64,000 nt of DNA from Pseudomonas multiresinivorans (GCF_012971725.1 NZ_CP048833.1:496001-560000); one strand, 5' to 3'. Counted from the stretch's first letter, positions 24,572-33,126 are shown. The notes: generated by a model not told the origin, from the sequence alone. Translations and numbers: made by a program.

Positions 24572-25909
24572 ATGCAACTCATGCGAATCACTGCCCTGGC
24601 GCTCGCCATGGGCCTGGCCGTTGGCGCCCACGCCGACTCCGTCGCCGACCTGGGCGGCAAACTCACCCCGGTGGGCGCCGAGAAAGCCGCCAACGCCGAC
24701 GGCAGCATCCCCGCCTGGGACGGCGGCCTGGCGCCCAACGCCGGGCAGGTCGACGCCAAGGGCGGCTACGCCAACCCCTACGCTGCCGAGAAGCCGCTGT
24801 TCAGCATCACCCCGGCCAACGCCGCGCAGTACAGCCAGTGGCTGAGCCCGGGCGAGCAGGCGATGCTCAAACGCTACCCGAATACCTACAGGATCAACGT
24901 CTACCCCAGCCACCGCAGCGCTCGGCTGCCCGACGAGATCAACGCCGAGACTCGAAAAAACGCCGAGCAGAGCAAGCTCGCTGACGGCGGCAACGGCGTG
25001 CTCAATTACCACCGGGGCGTCCCGTTCCCGCTGCCCAGGGAAGGCGTCGAGGCGATCTGGAACCACATCACCCGCTACCGCGGCGGCAGCATCGAGCGCA
25101 CCTTCAGCTCGGCCAACGTGAAGGAAAACGGCGTCTACAGCCTGGTGCGCTCGCAGACCGAGATGAACTACGCCGAGACACTCTCCGACCTGCCGGCCGA
25201 CGCCAATGTCCTGTTCCTCTTCAAGACCCGTGTACTGGAGCCGGCACGGCTGTCTGGCGAAGCCGTGCTGTCCCACGAGCCGATGGACCAGGTGGCCGAA
25301 CCGCGCGCCGCCTGGCAGTACATTCCCGGCCAGCGCCGAGTGCGGCGCGCCCCGCTGATCGCCTACGACAACAGCGCGCGCTACAGCGACGGCATGATCA
25401 CCGCCGACAGCCTCGACGGCTTCAACGGCGCGCCGGATCGCTACGACTGGAAGCTGGTGGGCAAGCAGGAGCTGTTCGTGCCCTACAACAGCTTCCGCCT
25501 GTACGACCGCTCGGTGAAGTACGCCGACATCCTCAAGACCAACCACCTCAACCCGGACCTGGCGCGCTTCGAGAAGCACCGCGTGTGGGTCGTCGAGGCC
25601 ACTCTCAAGCCAGGCGCGCGGCACATCTACAGCAAGCGCCGCTACTACCTGGACGAGGACAGCTGGAACATCGTCCTCGGCGAGTTCTACGACAGCCGCG
25701 GCGAGCTGTGGCGCAACTACCAGTCCCACGCCATGCCGTATTACGACAAGCAGTTCACCTACGAAGCGCTGGCGGGGGCCTTTGACCTGATCAGCGGGCG
25801 CTACTTCGTCAACGGCCTGATGAACGAGGAGAACAGCGGGCTGAAGACCGGGCAGACAGCGAAGATGAGCGACTACACGCCGTCTGATCTGCGGCGCTGG
25901 GCGAAGTAA
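24572..25909 (+). CDS. DUF1329 periplasmic protein (LolA/LolB-like fold)
   Basis: A 445-residue exported protein (signal peptide 1-21, GAHA). DUF1329 features include LTPVGAEKAANADGSIPAWDGG near the mature N-terminus and FELYNS-like segments such as LFVPYNSFRLYDRSVKY and WVVEATLKPGARHIYSKRRYYLDED. The family is a frequent partner of DUF1302 outer-membrane proteins and is believed to carry hydrophobic substrates through the periplasm. The MMPL/RND transporter that often completes the trio is not in this window. A strong terminator follows at 25955. Confidence 0.85.
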   Translation: MQLMRITALALAMGLAVGAHADSVADLGGKLTPVGAEKAANADGSIPAWDGGLAPNAGQVDAKGGYANPYAAEKPLFSITPANAAQYSQWLSPGEQAMLKRYPNTYRINVYPSHRSARLPDEINAETRKNAEQSKLADGGNGVLNYHRGVPFPLPREGVEAIWNHITRYRGGSIERTFSSANVKENGVYSLVRSQTEMNYAETLSDLPADANVLFLFKTRVLEPARLSGEAVLSHEPMDQVAEPRAAWQYIPGQRRVRRAPLIAYDNSARYSDGMITADSLDGFNGAPDRYDWKLVGKQELFVPYNSFRLYDRSVKYADILKTNHLNPDLARFEKHRVWVVEATLKPGARHIYSKRRYYLDEDSWNIVLGEFYDSRGELWRNYQSHAMPYYDKQFTYEALAGAFDLISGRYFVNGLMNEENSGLKTGQTAKMSDYTPSDLRRWAK

Positions 25910-25954
25910 GGCTTCCGCTCCTTTGTCCCGGCTGGGCGTAGCCGGGGCGGTTGC

Positions 25955-25990
25955 GCCCTCTCCGGATTACGGAGAGGGCGTTTTTGTTTT
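25955..25990 (+). terminator. Rho-independent terminator after DUF1329
   Basis: GCCCTCTCC (25955-25963) and GGAGAGGGC (25971-25979) form a 9-bp stem followed by a T-rich run. It ends the DUF1302-DUF1329 transcript and separates it from the FadB-like operon. Confidence 0.9.
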
Positions 25991-26029
25991 TCGGCGGGAT
26001 GCTGCTGGGCTGCCCGGCGCAAGTGCATT

Positions 26030-26171
26030 CCCTCACCCTAACCCTCTCCCAGGGGGAGAGGGGACTGTCCTGAGCGAGCTGCTCATTCGGCGTTAGCCGG
26101 CTGACTCAGAAACATCCGCAAAGCGCCGAACGGCCCCGGAGCGGGGCGTACAGCCAGGGCTGGGGTGAGGG
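26030..26171. repeat. MITE-like CCCTCWCCC element, copy A
   Basis: A ~142-bp stretch bounded by CCCTCACCCTAACCCTCTCC and the near inverted repeat of that sequence (ending CTGGGGTGAGGG). Three further copies lie at 31971, 48253 and 52881. Together with the adjacent REP pair it fills the 465-nt gap between DUF1329 and the FadB-like gene; no gene is visible in this gap. Confidence 0.8.
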
Positions 26172-26197
26172 CAAGCCCGAGCACAATTACCCCCCTT

Positions 26198-26274
26198 GTA
26201 GGAGCGAGCTTGCTCGCGAATGGGGTTTCCGGCGACTCCGGTGCCAGGCGGTTCGCGAGCAAGCTCGCTCCTAC
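26198..26274. repeat. REP pair, family 1
   Basis: Inverted REP units, GTAGGAGCGAGCTTGCTCGC at 26198 and the complement ending at 26274, with a 25-30 nt loop. They lie directly upstream of the FadB-like gene promoter region. Confidence 0.9.
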
Positions 26275-26320
26275 AATCGAACCGGAAGTCCTTCCTATCG
26301 ACAAGAAAAAATCAGCATCG

Positions 26321-26339
26321 TATTCTGCACAGCGAAACA
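26321..26339. promoter_or_regulatory. Probable IclR operator, site 1
   Basis: On the minus strand this reads TGTTTCGCTGTGCAGAATA, 17/19 identical to the site at 33071-33089 in the IclR/acyl-CoA-ligase intergenic region. The motif has an imperfect dyad (TGTTTC...GAAYA). It lies 36 nt before the FadB-like start codon, in the position of an operator over the promoter. Confidence 0.65.
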
Positions 26340-26374
26340 TGATTCCGTAAAACAAAAGAAAGACGGAGCACAGC

Positions 26375-28468
26375 ATGTCAGAAGCGGTACAGCTCGAACG
26401 CCGGGGCGAGATCGCCCTGGTGACGGTCGACAACCCACCGGTGAACGCCCTCGGACACGCCGTCCGCGCCGGGCTCCTCGCCGCCTTCCAGCAGGCCGAT
26501 GCCGATCCGCAGGTGCGCGCGGTGGTACTGGTCTGTTCCGGGCGCACCTTCATGGCCGGCGCCGATATCCGCGAGTTCGGCAAACCGCCGCAGGCGCCTT
26601 CGCTGCCGGAAGTGGTCGAGGTCATCGAAGGCTCGACCAAGCCCAGCGTTGCCGTGATCCACGGCACGGCCCTGGGCGGCGGCCTGGAAGTCGCGTTGTC
26701 CTGCCATTACCGCATCGCCCGCCGCGATGCCCAGGTCGGCCTGCCGGAAGTGAAGCTCGGCCTGCTCCCCGGCGCCGGCGGCACCCAACGCCTGCCGCGT
26801 CTTGCCGGTGTGGAAAAGGCCCTGGACATGATCGTCAGCGGCACGCCGATCCGCGCAGCCGAAGCCCTGGAATTCAACGTCGTCGACGAACTGTTCGACG
26901 GCGACCTGAGCGAAGCCGGCCTCGCCTTCGCCCAGCGCCTGCTGGCGGACGGCAAGGGCCCGCGCCGCACCGGCGAGCGCAACGAGCGCGTGCAGCAAAC
27001 CGGCCTCGCCGAGGTGATCGCCCACAAGCGCGGCGAAGTGCAGAAACGCCTGCCCGGCCAGTTCTCCCCACAGCGCTGCATCGACGCCGTGGAAGCCGCC
27101 ACCCAATTGCCGCTGCGTGAAGGTCTCGCCCGCGAGCGCGCGCTGTTCCAGCAATGCATGGAGTCGCCGCAGCGCGCCGCGCAGATTCACGCCTTCTTCG
27201 CCGAGCGCGAAGCGGCCAAGGTCGAAGGCCTCGCGCCCGAGACTCAACCGCGCGAGGTGCGCAGCGCCGCGGTGATCGGCGGCGGCACCATGGGCGTGGG
27301 CATCGTCCTGTGCTTCGCCAACACCGGCATCCCGGTGAAGCTGCTGGAAGTGAACGACGAAGCCCTGCAACGCGGCCTCGACCGCGCCCGCAGCCTGTAC
27401 GCCGCCAGCGTGGCACGCGGCAGCCTGGGCGCCGAAGAGATGGAGCGGCGCCTGGGCCTGATCAGTGGCGTACTCGATTACGCCGCGCTGGGCGACGTGG
27501 ACGTGGTGGTCGAAGCCGTGTTCGAAAGCCTGGAAGTGAAGCGCCAGGTCTTCGAGCAACTGGACGCTGTGTGCAAACCCGGCGCAATCCTCGCCAGCAA
27601 CACCTCCTCGCTGGACCTCGACGAAATCGCCGCCTTCACCAAGCGTCCGCAGGACGTGATCGGCCTGCACTTCTTCAGCCCGGCCAACGTCATGCGCCTG
27701 CTGGAGGTGGTGCGCGGCAAGGCCACCTCGGACGCCGTGCTGGCCTCCGCCATGCAGCTGGGCAAGCGCCTGAAGAAGGTCTCGGTGGTGGTCGGCGTAT
27801 GTGATGGCTTCGTCGGCAACCGCATGATCTTCCAGTACGGCCGCCAGGCCGAGTTCCTGCTGGAGGAGGGCGCCACACCCGCGCAGGTGGACCGTGCGCT
27901 GCGCACCTTCGGCATGGCCATGGGGCCGCTGGCGGTGCGCGATATGTCGGGCCTGGACATCAGCCACGCGATCCGCTCGCGCCAGCGACCGAATCTGAAA
28001 CCCGGCCAGACCCTGCCCACCGTACTCGACCACCTGATCGCCGCCGGCATGCTCGGGCAGAAGACCGGCACCGGCTTCTACCTGTACGGCGAAGGCGGCC
28101 GCGCCCCGCAGGACAACCCGGCGCTGCCGGCCATGCTGGAGCAGGCCGCGACCGAACGCGGCATCAGCCGTGGGCTGGTGAGCGACGAGGAAATCGTCGA
28201 GCGCTGCATCTACGCGCTGATCAACGAGGCGGCGAACATCCTCGACGAAGGCATCGCCCAGCGCGCCAGCGACGTCGACGTGATCTTCCTCAACGGCTAC
28301 GGCTTCCCCGCCTGGCGCGGCGGCCCGCTGTTCCATGCCGACAGCGTCGGCCTTGCCCACGTGCTCGAAAGAATCCGCGAGTTCCACCAGCGTCTTGGCG
28401 CCTGGTGGAAACCCGCGCCGCTACTCGAACGCCTGGTGGCCGAAGGCCGCCGCTTCGCCGATCTCTGA
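26375..28468 (+). CDS. Bifunctional enoyl-CoA hydratase / 3-hydroxyacyl-CoA dehydrogenase
   Basis: A 697-residue FadB/FadJ-like enzyme. The crotonase domain (1-190) has the oxyanion segment GTALGGGLEVALSCHYR and the second acid in GLPEVKLGLLPGAGGTQRL, so both catalytic Glu positions are filled. The NAD domain begins at about residue 297 (AAVIGGGTMGVGI), and HFFSPANVMRLLEVVRGKAT carries the catalytic His/Glu. Two C-terminal 3HCDH domains follow. It performs steps 2 and 3 of beta-oxidation. GGAG precedes ATG 26375. Ten nt separate it from the acyl-CoA dehydrogenase gene, and the putative IclR operator is just upstream. Confidence 0.9.
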   Translation: MSEAVQLERRGEIALVTVDNPPVNALGHAVRAGLLAAFQQADADPQVRAVVLVCSGRTFMAGADIREFGKPPQAPSLPEVVEVIEGSTKPSVAVIHGTALGGGLEVALSCHYRIARRDAQVGLPEVKLGLLPGAGGTQRLPRLAGVEKALDMIVSGTPIRAAEALEFNVVDELFDGDLSEAGLAFAQRLLADGKGPRRTGERNERVQQTGLAEVIAHKRGEVQKRLPGQFSPQRCIDAVEAATQLPLREGLARERALFQQCMESPQRAAQIHAFFAEREAAKVEGLAPETQPREVRSAAVIGGGTMGVGIVLCFANTGIPVKLLEVNDEALQRGLDRARSLYAASVARGSLGAEEMERRLGLISGVLDYAALGDVDVVVEAVFESLEVKRQVFEQLDAVCKPGAILASNTSSLDLDEIAAFTKRPQDVIGLHFFSPANVMRLLEVVRGKATSDAVLASAMQLGKRLKKVSVVVGVCDGFVGNRMIFQYGRQAEFLLEEGATPAQVDRALRTFGMAMGPLAVRDMSGLDISHAIRSRQRPNLKPGQTLPTVLDHLIAAGMLGQKTGTGFYLYGEGGRAPQDNPALPAMLEQAATERGISRGLVSDEEIVERCIYALINEAANILDEGIAQRASDVDVIFLNGYGFPAWRGGPLFHADSVGLAHVLERIREFHQRLGAWWKPAPLLERLVAEGRRFADL

Positions 28469-28477
28469 GGACCTGCC

Positions 28478-29668
28478 ATGGACATCCATTTCACCCCCGA
28501 CGAACTGGCCTTCCGCGATGAAGTCCGCGCCTTCCTCGAAGCCAGGTTGCCCAAGGACATCGCCACCAAGGTGCGCCTGGGCAAGCACCTGAACAAGGGC
28601 GACCACCAGCGCTGGCAGCGCGTGCTGACCGAGCAAGGCTGGTACGCCACGCACTGGCCGGAGGAATACGGCGGCACCGGCTGGAACGCCGTGCAGAAGC
28701 ACATCTTCGAGGAGGAATGCGCCGCGTTCGGTGCGCCGCGCACCATCCCCTTCGGCGTCAACATGGTTGCCCCGGTGATCATCAAGTTCGGCACACCCGA
28801 GCAACAGGCGCACTACCTGCCACGCATCCTCGACGGCACCGACTGGTGGTGCCAGGGCTACTCCGAACCAGGCGCCGGCTCCGACCTCGCCTCGCTGAAG
28901 ACCCGCGCGGCGCGCGACGGCGATCACTACGTGGTGAGCGGCCAGAAGACCTGGACCACCCTCGGCCAGCACGCCGACTGGATATTCTGCCTGGTGCGCA
29001 CCGACCCGGAGGCGCAGCAGCAGCGCGGCATCAGCTTCCTGCTGATCGACATGCAGACACCGGGCATCACCGTGCGCCCGATCATCACCCTCGACGGCGA
29101 GCACGAGGTCAACGAAGTCTTCTTCGACAACGTACGCGTGCCGGTGGAAAACCTCGTCGGCCGCGAGAACGAAGGCTGGACCTGCGCCAAGTACCTGCTC
29201 ACCTACGAGCGCACCGGGCTGGCCGGCATCGGCGCCTCCAAGGCGGTGCTCGCGCACCTCAAGCGCGTGGCCAGCCGCGAGCTGTGCGACGGCAAGCCGA
29301 TGCTCGAAGACCCGCTGTTCCGCGCCCAGGTAGCGGAGGTGGAAATGCAGCTGATGGCCATCGAGATGAGCACCCTGCGCATCCTCGCAGCCGCCCGCGA
29401 AGGCGGCGTTCCGGGCGCAGAAAGCTCGATCCTGAAGGTGAAGGGCACCGAAATCCGCCAGGCCATCAGCCACCTGCTGCGCAAGGTGCTCGGCCCCTAC
29501 GCGCTGCCCTTCATCGAGGACGAATTCGAGCTGGGCGCCGAGCCGCTGCACGCGGACTATTCGGCGGCGCCCGCCAGCCAGTACTTCAACCTGCGCAAGC
29601 TGTCGATCTTCGGCGGCTCCAACGAAATCCAGAAGAACATCGTCTCCAAGATGATTCTCGAACTGTGA
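28478..29668 (+). CDS. Acyl-CoA dehydrogenase, subunit with catalytic Glu
   Basis: A 396-residue FAD enzyme with YSEPGAGSDLASLKTRA and GQKTWTTLGQHADW in the middle domain and FGGSNEIQKNIVSKMIL at the C-terminus. LTYERTGLAGIGASKAV places a Glu (about residue 244) where steroid-type alpha2beta2 acyl-CoA dehydrogenases keep their catalytic base. The gene lies between the FadB-like gene and a second, shorter dehydrogenase gene (10 nt apart), so the products may form a mixed tetramer. It introduces the alpha-beta double bond of an acyl-CoA. Confidence 0.88.
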   Translation: MDIHFTPDELAFRDEVRAFLEARLPKDIATKVRLGKHLNKGDHQRWQRVLTEQGWYATHWPEEYGGTGWNAVQKHIFEEECAAFGAPRTIPFGVNMVAPVIIKFGTPEQQAHYLPRILDGTDWWCQGYSEPGAGSDLASLKTRAARDGDHYVVSGQKTWTTLGQHADWIFCLVRTDPEAQQQRGISFLLIDMQTPGITVRPIITLDGEHEVNEVFFDNVRVPVENLVGRENEGWTCAKYLLTYERTGLAGIGASKAVLAHLKRVASRELCDGKPMLEDPLFRAQVAEVEMQLMAIEMSTLRILAAAREGGVPGAESSILKVKGTEIRQAISHLLRKVLGPYALPFIEDEFELGAEPLHADYSAAPASQYFNLRKLSIFGGSNEIQKNIVSKMILEL

Positions 29669-29678
29669 GGCACCGAGC

Positions 29679-30809
29679 ATGGACTTCAAACTGAGCGAAG
29701 AGCAGCAGATGCTGCAGGACACCGCGGCGCGCCTGGTGCGCGACGCCTATCCGTTCGACAAGCGCGAGGGCTTCAGCCAGAGCGAGCGGGGCTACAGCGT
29801 CGACTTCTGGCGCCAGCTCGGCGAGCTGGGACTGACCTCGGTGTCGCTGCCGGAAGGCTACGGCGGCTTCGGCGGCGGCGTGGAAAGCATGCTGGTGCTC
29901 ACCGAACTGGGGCGCGGCCTGTGCCTGGAGCCGTACCTGCAATCGGTGGTGCACGGCGGCGGGCTGATCGCCCAACTGGGCAGCGAGGCGCAGAAGGAGC
30001 ATTGGTTGCCGCGCATCGCCAGCGCAGAGGCGCAATTGGCCGTCGCGCTGGAAGAGCCGCAGAGCCATTACCAGTTGCATGACGTGCAGACCCGCGCGGA
30101 GCAAACCGGCGATAGCTGGAAACTCAGCGGCCGCAAGGCGGTGGTGATCGGCGGGCAGAGCGCCACGGCGATCCTCGTCTCGGCGCGGGTGTCCGGCAAT
30201 GCGCGGGACGACGCGGGCATCGGCCTGTTCCTGGTCGACCCGCAGCAGGCTGGTGTCACTCGCCGCGAGTATCCAACCGTGGACGGCCAGCGCGCCTGCG
30301 AGCTGTTCCTCGACGGCGCTATCGGCGAAGCCATCGGCACGCCGGGTGAGGCGCTGCCGGCACTGCGTTACCAGCAGGGCCGCGCCATCGCCGGGCAATG
30401 CGCCGAAGCCCTCGGCAGCCTGCAGGAAGCCTGCGCGCTGACCCTGGACTACCTGAAGACGCGCAAGCAGTTCGGCATCCCCATCGGCAAGTTCCAGGTG
30501 CTGCAGCACCGCATGGTGGACATGCGCAGCGAACTGGAACAGGCCACCAGCATGGCGATCCTCGCCGCCTGCGTCGCCGACCAGCCCGACAGCGCCGAGC
30601 GCAGCCGCACCCTGGCGGCGGCCAAGTTCATCGTCACCCGCGCCGCGCGCTACGTCGCCGAGCAGGCGATCCAGCTGCACGGCGGCATCGGCATGACCTG
30701 GGAATACGTCCTCGCGCACCACGCCAAGCGGCTGGTGATGCTCAGCCACCAGCTGGGCGATGACGATCATCACCTGAAGGTTTATGCAGGACTGATGGAA
30801 GTCGCGTGA
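29679..30809 (+). CDS. Acyl-CoA dehydrogenase, probable non-catalytic partner
   Basis: A 376-residue dehydrogenase-fold protein. It has the family C-terminal QLHGGIGMTWEY motif and the FAD-contact region. Where its neighbour has YERTGLAG, this protein has YQQGRAIAG, so the expected Glu is replaced by Gln. In steroid side-chain systems such as FadE26-FadE27, one subunit likewise lacks the base. By analogy this could be the beta subunit of a heteromeric enzyme. It is the last gene before the IS481 insertion, so any further operon genes may have been separated. Confidence 0.84.
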   Translation: MDFKLSEEQQMLQDTAARLVRDAYPFDKREGFSQSERGYSVDFWRQLGELGLTSVSLPEGYGGFGGGVESMLVLTELGRGLCLEPYLQSVVHGGGLIAQLGSEAQKEHWLPRIASAEAQLAVALEEPQSHYQLHDVQTRAEQTGDSWKLSGRKAVVIGGQSATAILVSARVSGNARDDAGIGLFLVDPQQAGVTRREYPTVDGQRACELFLDGAIGEAIGTPGEALPALRYQQGRAIAGQCAEALGSLQEACALTLDYLKTRKQFGIPIGKFQVLQHRMVDMRSELEQATSMAILAACVADQPDSAERSRTLAAAKFIVTRAARYVAEQAIQLHGGIGMTWEYVLAHHAKRLVMLSHQLGDDDHHLKVYAGLMEVA

Positions 30810-30846
30810 GGCGCAACGCCGTTTCGTTGTAGGAGCGAGGGGGACG

Positions 30847-31877
30847 CCTAGTTGTGTAAACCCAGTAGGTTGTTCAGTGGAATGCGGCTGATGGGTGGGC
30901 AGTAATGCAGACTGGAGTGAGGCCTGTGCCAGTTGTATTGGTGTAGCCAGAGGGCCAGATGCTGGGCGCGCTGCTCAGAGCTCTCGTAGCTACGGGCGTA
31001 GGCCCACTCCCGCAAGCTGGTTTGAATGAAGCGCTCAGCTTTGCCATTGGTACGTGGGGTGTAGGGTCTGGTGCGGATATGTCGTAAGCCCAGACGCCGG
31101 CATAGGCGGCGGAATAGACCTGATCGGTAGCAGGCACCGTTGTCAGTCATGACCCGAGTAAATCGAATCTTCAGCGAGCGGTAGTAGCGCAAAGCCTGGA
31201 GCAGAGCGCGACAGGCACTTCCACCTCGTTCATCAGCATGCAGGCTGGAGAAGGCGATGCGCGAGGCATCGTCGATGGCGACATGGACAAACTCCCAGCC
31301 CGCTCCGTCAGAGCCCATCAGCCGGGTTCCCGTAACTCGATGTCCCGGTCTCCAAAAGCGTGCGAGCTTCTTGATATCCAGATGCAGTAGATCACCTGGT
31401 TGAGCGTACTGATAACGCCTGATCGGCGGAGCGGGCTCCAACTCGGGGAGCCGATTGAGTCCGAGTCGTTTGAGGTGGCGAGCGATGGTACTGACTGCCA
31501 GCCCTAACTCGTTGGCAATTTGCCGATAGGTTTGACGGGCGCTGCGCCGCTCAATCAGCCTTTCGAGCCGGGACTCGGGTGTGGCATGGGGGCAGGCGTG
31601 AGGGCGCGAAGTGCGATCCATCATGCCGGCCTCTCCCTCTTCGCGGTAACGCCGAAGCCATTTGTAGGCCGTACGTACGCTGACACCGGCCGCCTGCGCT
31701 GCCTCTTCAGCACGTAACCCCTGAAGCATGCGCTGGACTAAAAGGGCTCGACCGCGCGGTGTAAGACGGGCATGTTTATGCAGGTTCATTCGGGGCTCCT
31801 GGAAGGATTGGTTGGTCGCACTTCCAGTTTTCCGGGTAAGCCCCGGATGAACAACCTACCGAGAGATCACACCTAGT
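30847..31877 (-). mobile_element. IS481-family insertion sequence with CCTAGT target duplication
   Basis: The element runs 30853-31871 (1019 bp). The ends are TGTG plus a shared GTAGGTTGTTCA further in, as imperfect inverted repeats. CCTAGT is present on both sides (30847-30852 and 31872-31877), a 6-bp duplication of the NCTAGN type known for Bordetella IS481. The target was a REP variant whose empty form exists at 39268-39306 and 57268-57306. The transposase reads out of the element and borrows its stop from CTAG in the duplication. Confidence 0.92.
30848..31789 (-). CDS. IS481-family transposase
   Basis: A 313-residue DDE transposase. The N-terminal HTH (AEEAAQAAGVSVRTAYKWLR) is followed by a second HTH and an integrase core with HLDIKKL, VAIDDASR (D), VMTDNGACY (D) and TNGKAERFIQT (E). 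The C-terminal YNWHRPHSSL motif is usual. It appears complete. Its stop codon TAG (30850-30848 on the minus strand) belongs to the target-site copy, outside the element. Confidence 0.95.
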   Translation of the reverse strand: MNLHKHARLTPRGRALLVQRMLQGLRAEEAAQAAGVSVRTAYKWLRRYREEGEAGMMDRTSRPHACPHATPESRLERLIERRSARQTYRQIANELGLAVSTIARHLKRLGLNRLPELEPAPPIRRYQYAQPGDLLHLDIKKLARFWRPGHRVTGTRLMGSDGAGWEFVHVAIDDASRIAFSSLHADERGGSACRALLQALRYYRSLKIRFTRVMTDNGACYRSGLFRRLCRRLGLRHIRTRPYTPRTNGKAERFIQTSLREWAYARSYESSEQRAQHLALWLHQYNWHRPHSSLHYCPPISRIPLNNLLGLHN

Positions 31878-31919
31878 CCTTGCTCGCGAAAGGATTCACC
31901 GGCGGCTCCAATGCTGGGC

Positions 31920-31945
31920 GGTTCGCGAGCAAGCTCGCTCCTACA
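31920..31945. repeat. REP unit, family 1 (partner of the REP split by the IS)
   Basis: A GGTTCGCGAGCAAGCTCGCTC-type unit follows the IS. Its partner is the variant REP at 30829-30846 and 31878-31893 that the IS interrupts. The pair would form a REPIN without the insertion. Confidence 0.8.
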
Positions 31946-31970
31946 AGGGGAAGTCCTGAGCGGAAGCCTG

Positions 31971-32110
31971 CCCTCTCCCTAACCCTCTCCCTGAAGGGAG
32001 AGGGGACTGTTCTGAGCTGATGGATATGCCGGCGCTCACCGGCTAACTACGTCATTTCCGAACACGCCGATCGACTCCCTCTCCCTTCAGGGAGAGGGCT
32101 GGGGAGAGGG
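31971..32110. repeat. MITE-like CCCTCWCCC element, copy B
   Basis: A ~140-bp copy with the cleanest ends: CCCTCTCCCTAACCCTCTCC at the left and GGGAGAGGGCTGGGGAGAGGG (shown as two motifs, GGGAGAGGG and CTGGGGAGAGGG) at the right. It has internal stems at both ends. It lies between the IS and the IclR gene and may terminate the IclR transcript (minus strand). Confidence 0.82.
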
Positions 32111-32142
32111 TGCATGAGCGGCAGCGGAGTTGATCGCGAAAA

Positions 32143-32928
32143 TCAGGCCCCGAGGCTCTCGATATCCCGCGCCAGAATCTCCAGCTCATGGGCCAGCGAC
32201 CCGCGCAGCGTCTCCTCGCTGAGCTGGAACGACGGCGCCCCGCAGGTCAGCGCCATCAGCCCGCCGTCGGCCAGGCGCAGCGGCACACCTGCCGCGCGCA
32301 CGTTGCGGTCCCAGTCGCCCAGCGACAGGCAGAAGCCATGCTCGTAATACTCCTCGAAGGACGCATCGAGCGAGGCGCGCATCACCGACCAATCCCCTTC
32401 GTGACGCTCCTGCAGCGCCGACAGCAGATGCTCGCGCTCCTGCTGAGGCGTGGCGGCGAGATAGGCGCGGCCGGCGGCGGTGGTGGCCAGCGGCAGGCGC
32501 ACGCCGGCGTCCATGCGCAGGGACGTCGCTTCCGGCGGGCGGCAATTTTCCACGTAGATCATCGACAGCCAGTCACGACAGGTCAGGCCCACCGTGGTGT
32601 TGGTGCGGCGGGCGAAGGCGTCCATGTACGGCTTGGCCAACTGGCGCACGCGCAGGTTGGAAACGTAGGCGTAACCCAGCGCCAGCACGCCTGAATCGAG
32701 CTGGTACTTCTCGTGCTGCTGCGAGTAGCAGAGGTAGCCCAGCTGGGTCAGGGTGTAGGTCATGCGCGACACCGTTGCCTTGGGCAGGCCGGTGATCCGC
32801 GAGATTTCCTGGTTGCCGAGCACCACCGAGCCGTGGGTGAAGGCGCGCAGCACGTCCAGTCCGCGGGCGAGCGCCTCGACGTACTTGCGGTCCTTGGGGT
32901 TGCTGCTGTCTTCGACGTCGTCGCTCAT
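32143..32928 (-). CDS. IclR-family regulator
   Basis: A 261-residue IclR protein. The winged HTH is at about 15-75 (NQEISRITGLPKATVSRMTY), and the effector-binding domain follows (about 90-250), with ATTAAGRAYLAATP and the ligand-site Cys-containing segment MALTCGAPSF near the end. It is divergent from the acyl-CoA-ligase gene. A 19-bp motif in the shared intergenic region (33071-33089) recurs before the FadB-like gene, so I infer it controls both operons. IclR proteins of catabolic clusters usually respond to a pathway acyl-CoA or acid. Confidence 0.88.
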   Translation of the reverse strand: MSDDVEDSSNPKDRKYVEALARGLDVLRAFTHGSVVLGNQEISRITGLPKATVSRMTYTLTQLGYLCYSQQHEKYQLDSGVLALGYAYVSNLRVRQLAKPYMDAFARRTNTTVGLTCRDWLSMIYVENCRPPEATSLRMDAGVRLPLATTAAGRAYLAATPQQEREHLLSALQERHEGDWSVMRASLDASFEEYYEHGFCLSLGDWDRNVRAAGVPLRLADGGLMALTCGAPSFQLSEETLRGSLAHELEILARDIESLGA

Positions 32929-33070
32929 GGGGCCTCGGCGGGGTATTCAGGTGGACGAGCGCCGCGCGCGGCGCGGGCGAACGATAGCAGATCGACCCCA
33001 TTCCCCGCAGCGGTCCGGGCCTGCTCGTTGCGCCAGGCAAGCCTATCGCATACCATCAATTTCGACACGC

Positions 33071-33089
33071 TGTTTCACTGTGCAGAACA
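33071..33089. promoter_or_regulatory. Probable IclR operator, site 2
   Basis: TGTTTCACTGTGCAGAACA, 17/19 identical to the reverse complement of 26321-26339. It is 38 nt before the ligase ATG and in the IclR-ligase divergent region, so it could govern both that operon and the regulator. Confidence 0.68.
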
Positions 33090-33126
33090 ACAATTCGAAG
33101 CTCAGAGAAAAAGTACGGAGAAGTCG

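Noticed and set aside
26378..28387. A 669-codon minus-strand frame under the FadB-like gene
   Set aside because: His/Gln/Ala-rich shadow of a well conserved enzyme.
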